Source: Nemertoderma westbladi (Eukaryota; Xenacoelomorpha; Nemertodermatida; Nemertodermatidae). Taken from it: a stretch of 42,382 nucleotides of DNA. Numbering within the stretch: position 1 is the first letter of the stretch; each line of letters starts with the position of its first letter. The notes below the pieces were generated by a model. That model searched no databases. It was not told the origin of the DNA and saw nothing but the letters and a program-made list of their open reading frames with translations. Shown here piece by piece: positions 12,615-22,990 of this stretch. Made by a program: the position numbers and the translations under genes. The stretch is from positions 1 to 42,382 of the forward strand of contig JAUCBJ010005406.1 of NCBI GenBank assembly GCA_032718475.1. Direction: 5' to 3'.

Positions 12615-15600
12615 GTAACACTACTTTAAATACCCCTCGTTGTTTTTGAAAGGCTTTTTCTCCTATGAATAATACTATTGGATTGGTTGTTAGGAGTGGA
12701 TACTATGTAATGTCTATGGTAGATGGGAGTTAGGGCATTATGAAAAAATATTGGCTGCCATTCGAACAGTGTAAATTGCGGAGTTAGGGCGTTATGCAAA
12801 GCTTAATATCTCGAGAATGGCTAATGCTATGGCTTTGAAAGTGCGATTTTCTGAAAGCACGTATGCGAATTACTTAGAATCGTCGATTTTCTCAAAACAT
12901 GATTTTGTGAGTTAGGGCCTTATGTTTTAATAGGGACGATATGTAACATGTACATTCGTTTAGTTGCTTGTTTTATTGTGTCAGTTATGTGGATGATTCC
13001 ACTTGAGATCGGCGGATATTGTAACACCAAGAAGTTTTACATTATCAACTACATCCACACTTGTTCCACTAATATTGACTTAGGGAAGTACAATTATTGG
13101 TCGTTTTGCTTTGTAGAATGACATTTCTATACATTTCATTAATGTCAACTCCTAATCTATACCATTCTCCAACACATGTACCATCAAAGATTACACGACA
13201 ATTGAGGGCAAACGAAAACGTTAGTTAAGTGCAAACAATTGATTGAGGGCAAATCTTACTGACCGAAAAACGATATTCTAAGACTATTTGTGTCATATCG
13301 TGGAACTTGAATTCTGTAGTATAAATATAGTTGGTTGCGATTCAATCAAACTGCTCCTTCATCATATGGCACAAGTTGAATGAACTTCTATCGATTATAT
13401 TTTAACTCCATTAACCAACTGTGAACTGTTGTGTTCGCCATCAGCGAAGTTTCTCAGCTTTTCCTAAAACACATACAAATCTCGGAGCTTAATTAGCCTT
13501 GTGCTCCGAGTTGAGATCGCATTTCCTGCCACCAAGTTATTCGCTCACGTGGATTTCCGTATAAGGCACATTCTACGTGAGGCTACAATTATGAATTCGG
13601 TTAATTTTGGACATTCGCATTGATTACCTAGTGATATGATGGTGGGAGGGTAAGGCAGGATAAAGTTATTGATTTATAGATAAGCCGCTTCTAGTGCCGA
13701 AAAAAGAAAATTGGATTTGGAGAACTCCAGAAAGCTGCAAGTGATTACTGCGTGCGTTGTCGTACCGGTAACTACTGGCAGGGGGAGCTTGGCTAAGCAA
13801 ACAGCTTCGCCAATCTACAATGTTACGTATATTTGATTTGAGTTACGGCTTATCGAAACTGGACGTCAGAATGATAAATAGAGTAATCGGCGAGGGCGAA
13901 GAATAAATTCAGTGGAAGCGGAAGGGTTTCTGGAGGTTTTATGGCGGCCTTTATGTGGAGTTTCTGCGCTGTTAATTACAATACTACAGTTGGAAGGTGG
14001 CTGGGGGGGGGGGGGGGGGGGGGTAAGAGATAAGGTGGTTAGCGGTATGCTTCGCGATCGAGTTATTTATTTATGTTGGGGTGAGAGTGATGGTGGGAGT
14101 GTTCGGACATTTTCGTCTGTCTAACATACTGTACTGTATCCAATTTCTATTCCTTTTTTATAATAATAAAACTTATTTCTCGGATGCAACATGTCTTCCT
14201 ACGTCTGGTCAAGTTGTTCATATTCGGATGAATAATACAATAATAATAATAATAATTCGGATGAGTTATAAGGATGTATTAATCGAAGTAATTATGAATA
14301 GTTTAGTACCTCATAGTGATATTTAGTGGTTCTCGAGACATTTTATAAGACGTTTTCAACATTTTAATCGTATAATAATGATAAGTCGACTTACTTAGGG
14401 GAAAAACAGTGGGTCACGGATACCGATAGTACCGATACCGAGTGGGATACGGACACGGATACAGTGTACGTGAAACTAATTTATTATACTGTAACTTCAG
14501 TATGTGACAAAAGTTGACGTCTAAAATATTTTTATTACATGGGAAAAAAGTATAACTTTTTCCGCTATTGTAAAGGTATTTTATTTACCTAGCGCCAGCG
14601 ATCTTAAGTAAAATTTAATTTAATAATATTTTATTTTACTGTTAGCCGGGAAAAAAATTAAATCAATGCAATCGTAGGGGTTACTTTTTAGGGTAAAAAG
14701 TACCTATTTTTCTTCCGAATTTTGTCCGATTATTCGATATTCGATCGAAAAAGTATGGTAACAATTTAAGAAAAAATAATTATTTTTTCATGTTGTTTGT
14801 CATATTTTACATAGAATTGATGAATATGTTGTTGAGAAATTATTATTTTGAGTAAAATTTTTAAATTCTTACATACTGTACATTAAATTCTACTTATAGG
14901 CCTACTCTAACCTTATGAGATAAATTATCATGGTATGGTGAACATTACTATAAGAAAACAATAAATAATATTATAATACAACTTTTTCATCAATGCAATC
15001 AATCCCACACACACCATATCACCGCCCATACACCAGGATGCCAGTACGAATGAGTTATTGTGTATAAAACCGAGCATCCACATACAGAGACAACAACTTA
15101 CTGCACATTCGATTGACAATGCTCCCCAAGATTGGCCAGCCTTACCATATATCTCGTGGAAGCCTTCTGCCGTCTACTAATCTGAGGTTATTCGAATTAG
15201 ACGTACATACTCGTATCTCAAAGATACAGTCACAGAGAGTGTCTGCCGCAGAGCCGTGGTAGATGCCTATTGGTAGTGTGGTTAGTGGTTTCTCAGCCTC
15301 CCCCCCCCCCCCCCCCCCCCCCCAACAAAAAAAATTATTCAGGATGCATGTGGTGCACATACATTACTTTTATTTTTGAGATATAATTTACATTATTCCG
15401 TCATGTGTTGAATTGGAATGAAACCTTTTTATTCCCCTATCTGACGAAACACATGCGCTTAAACAGTGATGTTTAAAAATTCAAATACGAACATTGTTGC
15501 ATGATTTGGTATCGCCTACATAAAAATTACCTTCTAGGTTCGAAAAATGATGTATGATTCTATTGTACTAATAATAATTGTTCGGAAATGATGATATTTA

Positions 15601-16678
15601 TCACGGTGTGTTGTCGCTAATGAACTTCATAGGGCGTGTACCTGCATCAAAGCAAGATGTTTTGCAATTCTACTGCTGTATAGAAAATATAGTTTGAAGT
15701 TTGAAGAGTTCAGTATAGTAATTCAGTATATTCCAACTTCACTAACATAATTACAAACCCATTTACTTTATAATCTACGGGATATAATATACCTCTATGA
15801 ACCAAAAACTTAGCAATCATCCTTCAAGCTAACATCACGGATGAAAGATTCTGGTTGAGAGTAAATCCCGAACGCAAAAGATAACCGATTGACATTGTAA
15901 TGAGGTAATTACCCCAACATGGCTTCCTAGATGGAAGCAGATTGACCTTGTTGTAAAATTCATTTGTCCAGCCTGGAACGCCCTGGGAAGCAGCTATTAT
16001 CTACCTACATATAAACGTAACGACCTTGAGAAACCGCAGAATGTGGAATATGGCCGGAAGTGCAGTAGTAACTGGTAGCGGATTGATGGGAGGGGAGGGG
16101 CACATCCGACGACTACCATAATAGAACTTATAGATTATAAGTAGTTAATCGAGTTATTACTGCTGGTTGAGCAGACCGGAAAGAGTGGAGTCGGCCAGGA
16201 ATGGTGGAGACTCTAGAGGATAACTCAATAATCTCTGGTCGATCCATTCATCATACGCCCGTGAATCGTCGCAGTCCATTACGGTACATTACTACACTCT
16301 ACAGTTTAGGTGACGGCTACCAACAGAGAGTCGGCGGGCTGCCTCTACTGAGAGATAAACCACTCAAATATACTTAGATATCACACTGGTAACGGTAACT
16401 GGGTTCTGGATCCACAGCGCTCATTTTAATATGATTTTAATACGCCAGGCCGTTATACTGAGTATATTGTGAAGCCGTGATACGGATGAGAATAATAATA
16501 AATGAGCCGTGGGGAAAACCTTGTGGGAATGCCTGATTTGTGGATCCATGGGACCCATTTGTAGGATAGGATCAATGCAATACTCCTTGGAATTGGGATG
16601 GAAACGTATGGTACTTACGTAAAGCATGGAACCCTTTTGGGAAGAAGAAACCATGCAATACTAGTTGCATGTACTATA
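12615..16678. other. Long non-coding stretch
   Basis: No supported gene is present. It contains three copies of a GAGTTAGGGC(A/G/C)TTATG word (12727-12920), a 21-base G run (14003-14023), an AAT microsatellite near 14240, a GATACCG-rich patch near 14420-14460 and a 24-base C run (15300-15323). ORFs of 60-80 codons here look random. Confidence 0.5.
12625..12632 (-). promoter_or_regulatory. Candidate TATA box for the acidic ORF
   Basis: On the - strand this reads TATTTAAA just after GGGG, about 92 bases before the ATG at 12533. Spacing suits a start site near 12600. There is no other promoter evidence. Confidence 0.25.
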
Positions 16679-16911
16679 CTTGGTGTAGTGGTTGCAATGA
16701 ATTCACATCTCTCGTAAGTCGTGGGTTCGATCCTCACATGGGCCAGGGCAGTTTTAGTTTAGGCACGAATGCTTTAAAGGGACCAGCCATGCCGCATCTC
16801 TACCTTGCCATCCTTAAGTGGTAACTAAATGAATATTTAGTAGATTTTCCTTTGGGGAGCATAGTTTTGCGGGAACCGCACTGGAAATAAGTCGACAGAC
16901 TTTTACTTTAC
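16679..16911 (+). mobile_element. tRNA-derived SINE, copy 2
   Basis: It has the same A box, B box and body as the copy at 7901-8180, with scattered substitutions. About 35 bases of the 3' region before the (TTTAC)n tail are missing. It ends about 50 bases before the satellite island. Confidence 0.88.
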
Positions 16912-16961
16912 GGATGAAAGCTTTTTCATTCTAACATTCTAACTTTATAGTTAGAAGAAAT

Positions 16962-17148
16962 GACCCATGCAACCCAGTTGAAAAGATCCAGGTAACTCAG
17001 TTGGAAAAGGATCCAGGTAACCCAACTGGGAGGATCCAGGTAACCCAGCTGTAAGGATCCAGGTAACCCAGTTGGAAGGATCCAGCTAACCCAGTTGGAA
17101 GGATCCAGGTACCTCAGTTGGAAGGATCCAGGTAACCCGGATGTAGGA
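16962..17148 (+). repeat. 23-bp satellite array, left part
   Basis: About eight tandem units of GGATCCAGGTAACCCAGTTG plus GAA, each with a BamHI-like GGATCC, at about 23-base period. The orientation is the same as the larger right part (18095-18836). Since 23 is not a multiple of 3, three units make a 69-base frame, which explains the long Pro/Ser/Trp-rich ORFs that cross it. These ORFs are not genes. Confidence 0.93.
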
Positions 17149-18092
17149 CAATTCGGTCCCGGACAATTCGGTCCGGACAATTCGGTCCCAGACAATTCGG
17201 TCCCGGACAATTCGGTCCCGGACAATTCGGTCCCAAAACACTAAATAAATGGGACCGAATTGTCCGGGACCGAATTGTCCGGGACCGAATTGTCCTAGGA
17301 CCGAATTGTCCGGGACCGAATTGTCCGGTTCCTGATAGCAACTTTTTAGTGCTTTTTTGATATTGGTGAATGTTCTAGAACATTAGTAGAGATATTTGTT
17401 ATGGTAGCTAGTGTTATTTACTTGCTAGAATTTTTTGAAATTTTAAAAATACTGTATTTGTTTTAATTTTTGTTATTGGTAGTGTTCGAGAATATTATTA
17501 TATATTACAGAATTAGGCCTAAACTGTTGCTGATTATATTAATTACCAAAAATATTGATGATATTATAACAGTCCCTGAATGAGATCCAGCTATTATCTA
17601 GGATAATAATTTAGGCTTGTTAACCAACCAACAACAGATACAGTATACTTACTCAGTATATAAAAAAATCAGTTTTAAACATTTTAAATACATACTATTA
17701 TTACTAGCTAGTAAATAATTCACAAGCTCCATAAAAACACCATAGCTACCAAAAATAATAATGTTAACAAAAAAGTAAATTTTTTTTATTAAAAAAAAAA
17801 TACTAGCTAGTAAAAAAAACACTAGCTACCATATAATAATATATATTAAGGTTCTAGAACATTTACCATTATATAGTATCAATTAAATTCGGTCCCGGTC
17901 AATTCGGTCCCGGACAATTCGGCCCCTGACAATTCGGTCCCGGACAATTCGGTTCCGGACAATTCGGTCCCATTAATATGCATGTTTTGGGACCAAATTG
18001 TCCTAGTCAGTATCCGGACAATTCGGTCCCAAAACACAAAATTAATGGGACCGAATTGTCCGGACCGAATTGTCCGGGACCGAATTGTCCTG
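17149..18092. mobile_element. Foldback-type element with repeat-built inverted ends
   Basis: Both ends consist of 15-16 bp units (GGACAATTCGGTCCC and its complement) in opposed orientations. At the left, about six forward units, a spacer AAAACACTAAATAAAT and about five reversed units fill 17149-17330. At the right, 17885-18092 has forward units, an inverted spacer, single units, the spacer again and three reversed units. Inside, 17360-17460 and 17790-17870 are inverted copies sharing TGTTCTAGAAC and GGTAGCTAGTG. No ORF in the AT-rich centre looks coding. The architecture resembles foldback transposons, whose long inverted ends are made of tandem repeats. No target duplication is evident. Confidence 0.7.
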
Positions 18093-18094
18093 CT

Positions 18095-18836
18095 TCCAGG
18101 TAACCCAGTTGGAAGAAACCAGGTAACCCAGTTGGAAGCAAGAATCAATGCAAATCAGTTGGAAGGATCCAGGTAACCCAGTTGGAAGGATCCAGGTAAC
18201 TCAGTTGGAAGGATGGAAGGATCCAGGTGTCCTAGGTGGAAGGATCCCTGCAACCCAGTTGGAAGGATCCAGGTAACTCAGTTGGAAGGATCCAGGTGTC
18301 CTAGGTGGAAGGATCCCTGCAACCCAGTTGGAAGGATCCAGGTAACTCAGTTGGAAGGATCCACGCAACCCAGTTGGTAGGAAGGATTGATGCAACTCAG
18401 TTGGCAGGATCCAGGTAACCCAGTTGGAAGGATCCAGGTAATCCAGTTGGAAGGATCCAGGTAACCACGTTGGAAGGATCCAGGTAACCCAGTTGGAGGG
18501 ATCCGGGTAACTCAGATGGAAGGATCCAGGTGTCCTAGGTGGAAGGATCCCTGCAACCCAGTTGGAAGGATGAAGGTAACCCAGTTGGAAGGATCCAGGT
18601 AACTCAGTTGGAAGGATCCAGGTAACCCAGTTGGAAGGGTCCAGGTAACTCAGTTGGAAGGACCCAGGTGTCCTAGGTGGAAGGATCCCTGCAACCCAGT
18701 TGGAAGGATCCATGTAACTCAGTTGGAAGGATCCACGTAACCCAGTTGGTAGGATGGATTGATGCAACTCAGTTGGCAGGATCCAGGTAACCCAGTTGGA
18801 AGGATCCAGGTAACCCAGTTGGAAGCAAGAATCCAT
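18095..18836 (+). repeat. 23-bp satellite array, right part
   Basis: About 32 units of the same 23-base repeat as at 16962-17148, in the same orientation. Variant units carry TGTCCTAGGTGG (18228, 18297, 18531, 18669) or GTTGGTAGGA(A/T)GGATTGATG (18373, 18745). The block 18297-18430 recurs 372 bases later, so about 16 units were duplicated together. The 211-codon ORF on the - strand is a by-product of the repeat. Confidence 0.93.
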
Positions 18837-18840
18837 CCGA

Positions 18841-19547
18841 TCCGGTTGGGTAAAGGATATTTATAGTTTATTATTGGTGTTATGGGTGAATGAGTGATTT
18901 CATATAATTATAACTTTTGTTGGGCACAGCTTTTGCAAAGTCGGAAAGTTATAAGGATATTTATGGCACAGAATCAGGGTTCGATTACGAACCAAATGTT
19001 CGGTGTGCAACAGCAATCGTCCTCCTCTCAAGGACTCCCACAAACCAATCAGAGTATTGTTCCATAATTATAACCAAATTTGGGCTATGGCCTGGCATAT
19101 CAGGTCCGTTCATAAGATATCAGTAACTTTTGTTAACAGGAAATAATATGGCTGGCTATGTTAAAAAAAGGGAAATTCGCCCAGAAGGGATGTAAAGCGA
19201 TGGAAGTTTCGGAAGAGTCGAATCAGGAAATTGAGAAAGTCCGTGAATCAATGCACCCTGCCGTCATCCCTTATTGTCTATGACTAAAGAGACGATTCTT
19301 TTGATCTTAGGGGAGATTTATAAATTACTAAGTAATTTACACTACAGTGTTATGATCTTCGTATCTCTCTCATCTTTGTGTGCGTTATTTATTACGTTCT
19401 TGTTTAAATGAGTTTGTATTCCATATGGCAGTCCTATTAATATACCTGGTGCACCAGCCAGTACAGGTAACGCTACTGGATTCTCACACGCCTTATTTAG
19501 AAATACATTATGATAATACAGAAATAAAAAAATAGAATATAACAATA
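18841..19547. other. Non-coding stretch
   Basis: It links the satellite island to the 57-bp tandem repeat. The ORFs of 65-70 codons have no recognisable features, and nothing else is assignable. Confidence 0.45.
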
Positions 19548-19745
19548 ATGAGCTTATTTCTCAACAACACAACAATGCTATTGTTTCTCTACAACTCATC
19601 AAATATTCTATTGTTTTTCTACAACACAACAATGCCATTGTTTCTCTACAACTCATCAAATATTCTATTGTTTTTCTACAACACAACAATGCCATTGTTT
19701 CTCAGCAACTCAACTATGCTATTGCTTCTCCACAACTCAACATGA
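19548..19745 (+). repeat. 57-bp tandem repeat, about 3 copies
   Basis: AACAATGC starts recur at 19571, 19628 and 19685, exactly 57 bases apart. Each unit consists of two related halves (TCTACAAC...CTATTGTTT). Because 57 is a multiple of 3, a 65-codon frame (Leu/Phe/Asn/Thr-rich, 19-residue period) runs through it. The flanking CATGAGCTTATTTCT / AATGAGCTTATTTCT copies also belong to the unit. I regard the ORF as a consequence of the repeat. Confidence 0.85.
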
Positions 19746-19867
19746 GCTTATTTCTGAACAATACAACAATGTTATGGTTCATCATCATGTCATTTTTAAT
19801 AATCAAAATGGGGAAATTCGACGCAAATAACAGATGATTACTCTCAATAATAAAACTGTAAGCTGTT

Positions 19868-19980
19868 CTATTGTGCTTAGTTTATTGTTTTGGTTAAAAT
19901 AACGTGCCACTGTAACCTTCTACTTTCCCTAAATTGATAATTTAACATTGAGGCGGGATATTAATTCCCCAAGGCGGGTT
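19868..19980 (+). repeat. Dispersed ~115-bp repeat, copy d
   Basis: It is nearly collinear with the copy at 4768-4880, sharing TTTATTGTTTTGGTTA, AACGTGCCACT and AATTGATAATTTAACATTGA. The tail TTAATTCCCCAAGGCGGG matches the ends of copies a and c only loosely. Confidence 0.75.
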
Positions 19981-21111
19981 TTGAGGTCAGTTTCCCCCCT
20001 GTCTCAAAAAATTACCCTGGCTATAGCAGGTATCAAAACCATAAACTAAGATCATATTTTTGAAAAAATTGAAAAGTGTTTACTTTTGATACACGTTAGG
20101 TCAGTTGTAATCAGAAGAAAATTATGTAATTTTTCTCGGGTTGGCTTTTTTGGGACACTTTCTCTATCTGCTTTTTAACTACTCAAAATTAATTGTGTTG
20201 AAAGAAGTTTGGAATTTTTTTTAAAAAAGTTATCGCATTTTTTGTTTCAAAATTACCCGAAAATCGAAAAAAAAAATCGAAAATTTAGAGATTTTTTACA
20301 CAGAAAGCCATAACATTTTTACAACAAAACTTCAAAAAGGTTGCTGTTTTTTATTATTATTATTCCGGAATGCGTATCATTACTTTTTCATAATTCCGGC
20401 TTCCAAGGTAATTATTACTCCATACTATATCTGCCATTAATAGAGGTAGTGATAGACACAAACAAGCTGTGCATGATATCGCTTTCACTGCCCATTATTT
20501 AATCTGTGCATACTACATAATTATTAATTGACATTTTGAAGAATTTTGAGGTGATAAGTTCACGTTCAAAACCAGGGTAGCCCATAAATAACATAATGTA
20601 AGGGAGAGGGTTGGGATCTGCGCGCCACTTTGTACAAAATAGAGAAAGATTAAGCCTATTTCGTGAGGTCTGAGATGTAAATAATTACATCGAAGCCTAG
20701 GAAGGGAGATTTGTACCAAAATGTGACCAGACGGAGAACAAATGGTGGCGTCATTTATAACGGCTTCTATTTATATACGACGTGTAAAGAGATTTATAAT
20801 ATCCGGTTCAAAATGAAATTGGTAAGATGAAAAGGAGAAAAAAGTTGATCCGCACAAAAAATACATCTTATATTTAAGAAATATATTTGTAACCCCGGTT
20901 ATCTGTCAGTTGTTACCTTACAGATATGGAGATTTAGTGACATTTTTAGGAACTGACTACGTACGTTTTATGTACAATAATACAAATGAGTGACTGAGTG
21001 ACGATTGATAGCGTAAACTACAGAATACACAACTCCAGTAAACACTGCGGGCACATATTGTATGTGCATTACCGTATACAAACTGAATAGACCTATACTA
21101 TAGTATTACTG
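19981..21111. other. Non-coding stretch downstream of RanBP1
   Basis: It has A- and T-rich patches around 20200-20350, and no supported gene. It would contain the 3' UTR of the RanBP1 gene (- strand). I did not find a clean AATAAA on the - strand close to the stop. Confidence 0.45.
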
Positions 21112-21876
21112 CTAGTATTCTCTTCCGTTATCATCAATAATTTTTGCTTTAGTATCACTTTCAACAGTATCAGCTGTACCGGTATCAGGTACAACAGTAC
21201 CGGACTCAGTTCCATCTGTATCAATTTCTCGATCTGAACATTTAGTTTCCGCGCTAACTTCCCCTTTAGCCTCGACCTCCTCCACTGATCCATTAGGCTC
21301 CCCCTTTTCTCCACTAACAACTCCATTCTCTCCCCTCCCAACAGACAACTCTTGAATCTTACTAACAATCTCCTCGCTACCATCTCCCCGCTCTACGACT
21401 TTACCAGAATCGATAACCGACTGCTCGAATACCACGCGGAAGCGATCAGCAATCCCGGAATCCTTGAACCGAATGGCCAACGTCTCTGGTTTGGGTTTCT
21501 CGTCTGCGTAGTCAGCGTTGACACTCCAGACCCAGGCCTTATCGCTGCCGGCACTGCGTGCTAAACCCATCCCCTTTACGATGAAGTGGTTGGCGCACAA
21601 CTTACGAGTCTTTTCTCGACGCATTAGGAAGCGAACTCTCTGCGTGATTCGGTGCCGGAGGAGTTTAACTTCCCCGACCCCGCGATCTTTCCATTCTTGC
21701 CCGTCGTCATGATCACCTTGGATGTACCGGTAGAGTTTTCCCCGCTGTTGGAATAGAATCTCTTCGTCTTCCTCTAATGTTTTTGTTTCTATCTGGGGTA
21801 AACTGACTATTGGTTCGAATATTATAGATTCGTTTTCCTTTTCAACAGAAGCGATATCATCCTGGACTTCAGCCAT
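21112..21876 (-). CDS. RANBP1: Ran-binding protein 1, intronless ORF
   Basis: RanBP1 binds Ran-GTP in the cytosol, loosens importin and exportin complexes and helps RanGAP trigger GTP hydrolysis. The 254-residue ORF has an ATG at 21874-21876 and TAG at 21112-21114. Residues ~20-155 form the Ran-binding domain: FEPIVSLP, EEDEEILFQQRGKLYR, EWKDRGVGEVKLL, RVRFLMRREKTRKLCANH, then AWVWSVNADYADEKPKPETLA and a final RFKDSGIADRF helix. The C-terminal ~90 residues are acidic, Glu/Ser/Thr/Gly-rich and longer than in vertebrate RanBP1 (about 200 residues). There is no intron, whereas the vertebrate gene has several. Either introns were lost or this is a retrocopy. The frame is intact, which argues for function or a young copy. 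Confidence 0.93.
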   Translation of the reverse strand: MAEVQDDIASVEKENESIIFEPIVSLPQIETKTLEEDEEILFQQRGKLYRYIQGDHDDGQEWKDRGVGEVKLLRHRITQRVRFLMRREKTRKLCANHFIVKGMGLARSAGSDKAWVWSVNADYADEKPKPETLAIRFKDSGIADRFRVVFEQSVIDSGKVVERGDGSEEIVSKIQELSVGRGENGVVSGEKGEPNGSVEEVEAKGEVSAETKCSDREIDTDGTESGTVVPDTGTADTVESDTKAKIIDDNGREY

Positions 21877-22244
21877 ATTCTGTAGTCAGGTACGGTAGTA
21901 CGTAGTACTGTCTGACTGTAGTATTCCAGTATTCTGGAATTAAGTGATTATTATATTTCTGTTCTGTAGGCCTACAGCTGTATACTGCAAGCAGTACTGG
22001 ACTGGAATCTCAGTATCTGGGTATACTGGTATGGTTTTGGTATATATCAGTATATGTCAGTATGTTATGTTATAGGCCTACTGGCCTATGTACAGATGTA
22101 CGTAGGCCTACTGTGTACTGCGTACGCTGACACCACAACCACACCTCCTATTTCAGTACCGGTAAATTTAACAGTTGTAACATTTACAGTCGTAAGTAGG
22201 CCTACAGACAAGAGAGTAAAAATTCAAGCACTCATTTTGTGAAC
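21877..22244. promoter_or_regulatory. 5' flank of RanBP1
   Basis: This is the upstream side of the RanBP1 ORF. It is rich in short palindromes: AGGCCT occurs near 21968, 22073, 22104 and 22197, and AGTACT / CAGTACTGG words recur. No TATA box is obvious. A promoter must lie here or further right, but no site can be fixed. Confidence 0.3.
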
Positions 22245-22990
22245 ATCCAATAAGCTTTCAGTGGTTGCCATCAATTCTGGCCACAACTAACTCTGAAATT
22301 GCAGCTAAAATTCTCACAGATAAATTAACTAACACACTTGACCTAATTGCACCAATTAGGAGCATCCGCATCAAGCAATCAACCGAGTCATGGATCACCC
22401 CTGAAATCTTGTCATTGATTCAGGCTAGAAATAGAGCCCAATACATTTTCCATCACCATAGAACGCCACCTAACTACAACTCTTACAAACGCCTACGCAA
22501 CGATGTTACATTACAAATTACAGTAGATCTGCTAAATCTTCATATATCAAAACCTGTCTGGAATCCAATTAATGCAACAGCAAAGAACTCTGGAAAGTAC
22601 TAAAGTCGCTGGGGGCACCTTCAAAAAAAGCCAAAACCTCGACCAAAATAGCAGCCATCAAAACTGAGGATGGTTCCTTTGGCTACTGATCCTGAAGTTA
22701 TTGCAAATCATATGAACCATTATTTTACCAACGCTGCCAAAAACCTTGTAGACAAACTACCACAACAACCAAATATTTACAATATGGAGTAGCTGTTAAA
22801 GAGTTCTATGCTGCAAAAGGAATCCAACCAGGCAGTTTCTCCTTGAAACCCGTAGATCTTTCAGACATCAATAAAATCATTATGAGCCTCGACATCCACA
22901 AGAGTAGTGGACCTGATTCTATTAGTCCAAGAATTATAAAGGATGGATGCCCAATTATTGAAAACTACTTGTTCGCGCTTTCAGACCTTT
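22245..22990 (+). pseudogene. Decayed LINE fragment (linker to start of reverse transcriptase)
   Basis: Segments in several frames read like the endonuclease-RT linker and first RT block of a non-LTR retrotransposon. The first (22265-22603) has TESWITPEILSLIQARNRAQ and SYKRLRNDVT. The next continues ELWKVLKSLG, EVIANHMNHYFTNAAKNL. The last has LDIHKSSGPDSISPRIIKD, the start of the RT domain. At least three frame changes or stops break it, and the catalytic motif is missing because the copy ends near 22990. It is dead, and its orientation is opposite to the LINE at 11.2-11.9 kb. Confidence 0.75.

Noticed and set aside
16926-18148. Gly-Thr-Glu-Leu-Ser repeat ORFs (for example 16926-17225 and 17879-18148)
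   Set aside because: They are translations of the 15-16 bp and 23-bp repeats, with no start context or homologue.
18201-18836. 211-codon Pro/Ser/Trp-rich ORF on the - strand
   Set aside because: It lies wholly in the 23-bp satellite; three units equal 69 bases, so a frame without stops stays open automatically.
16962-18836. CRISPR-like array
   Set aside because: The repeats are head-to-tail satellite units without unique spacers, in an animal genome.
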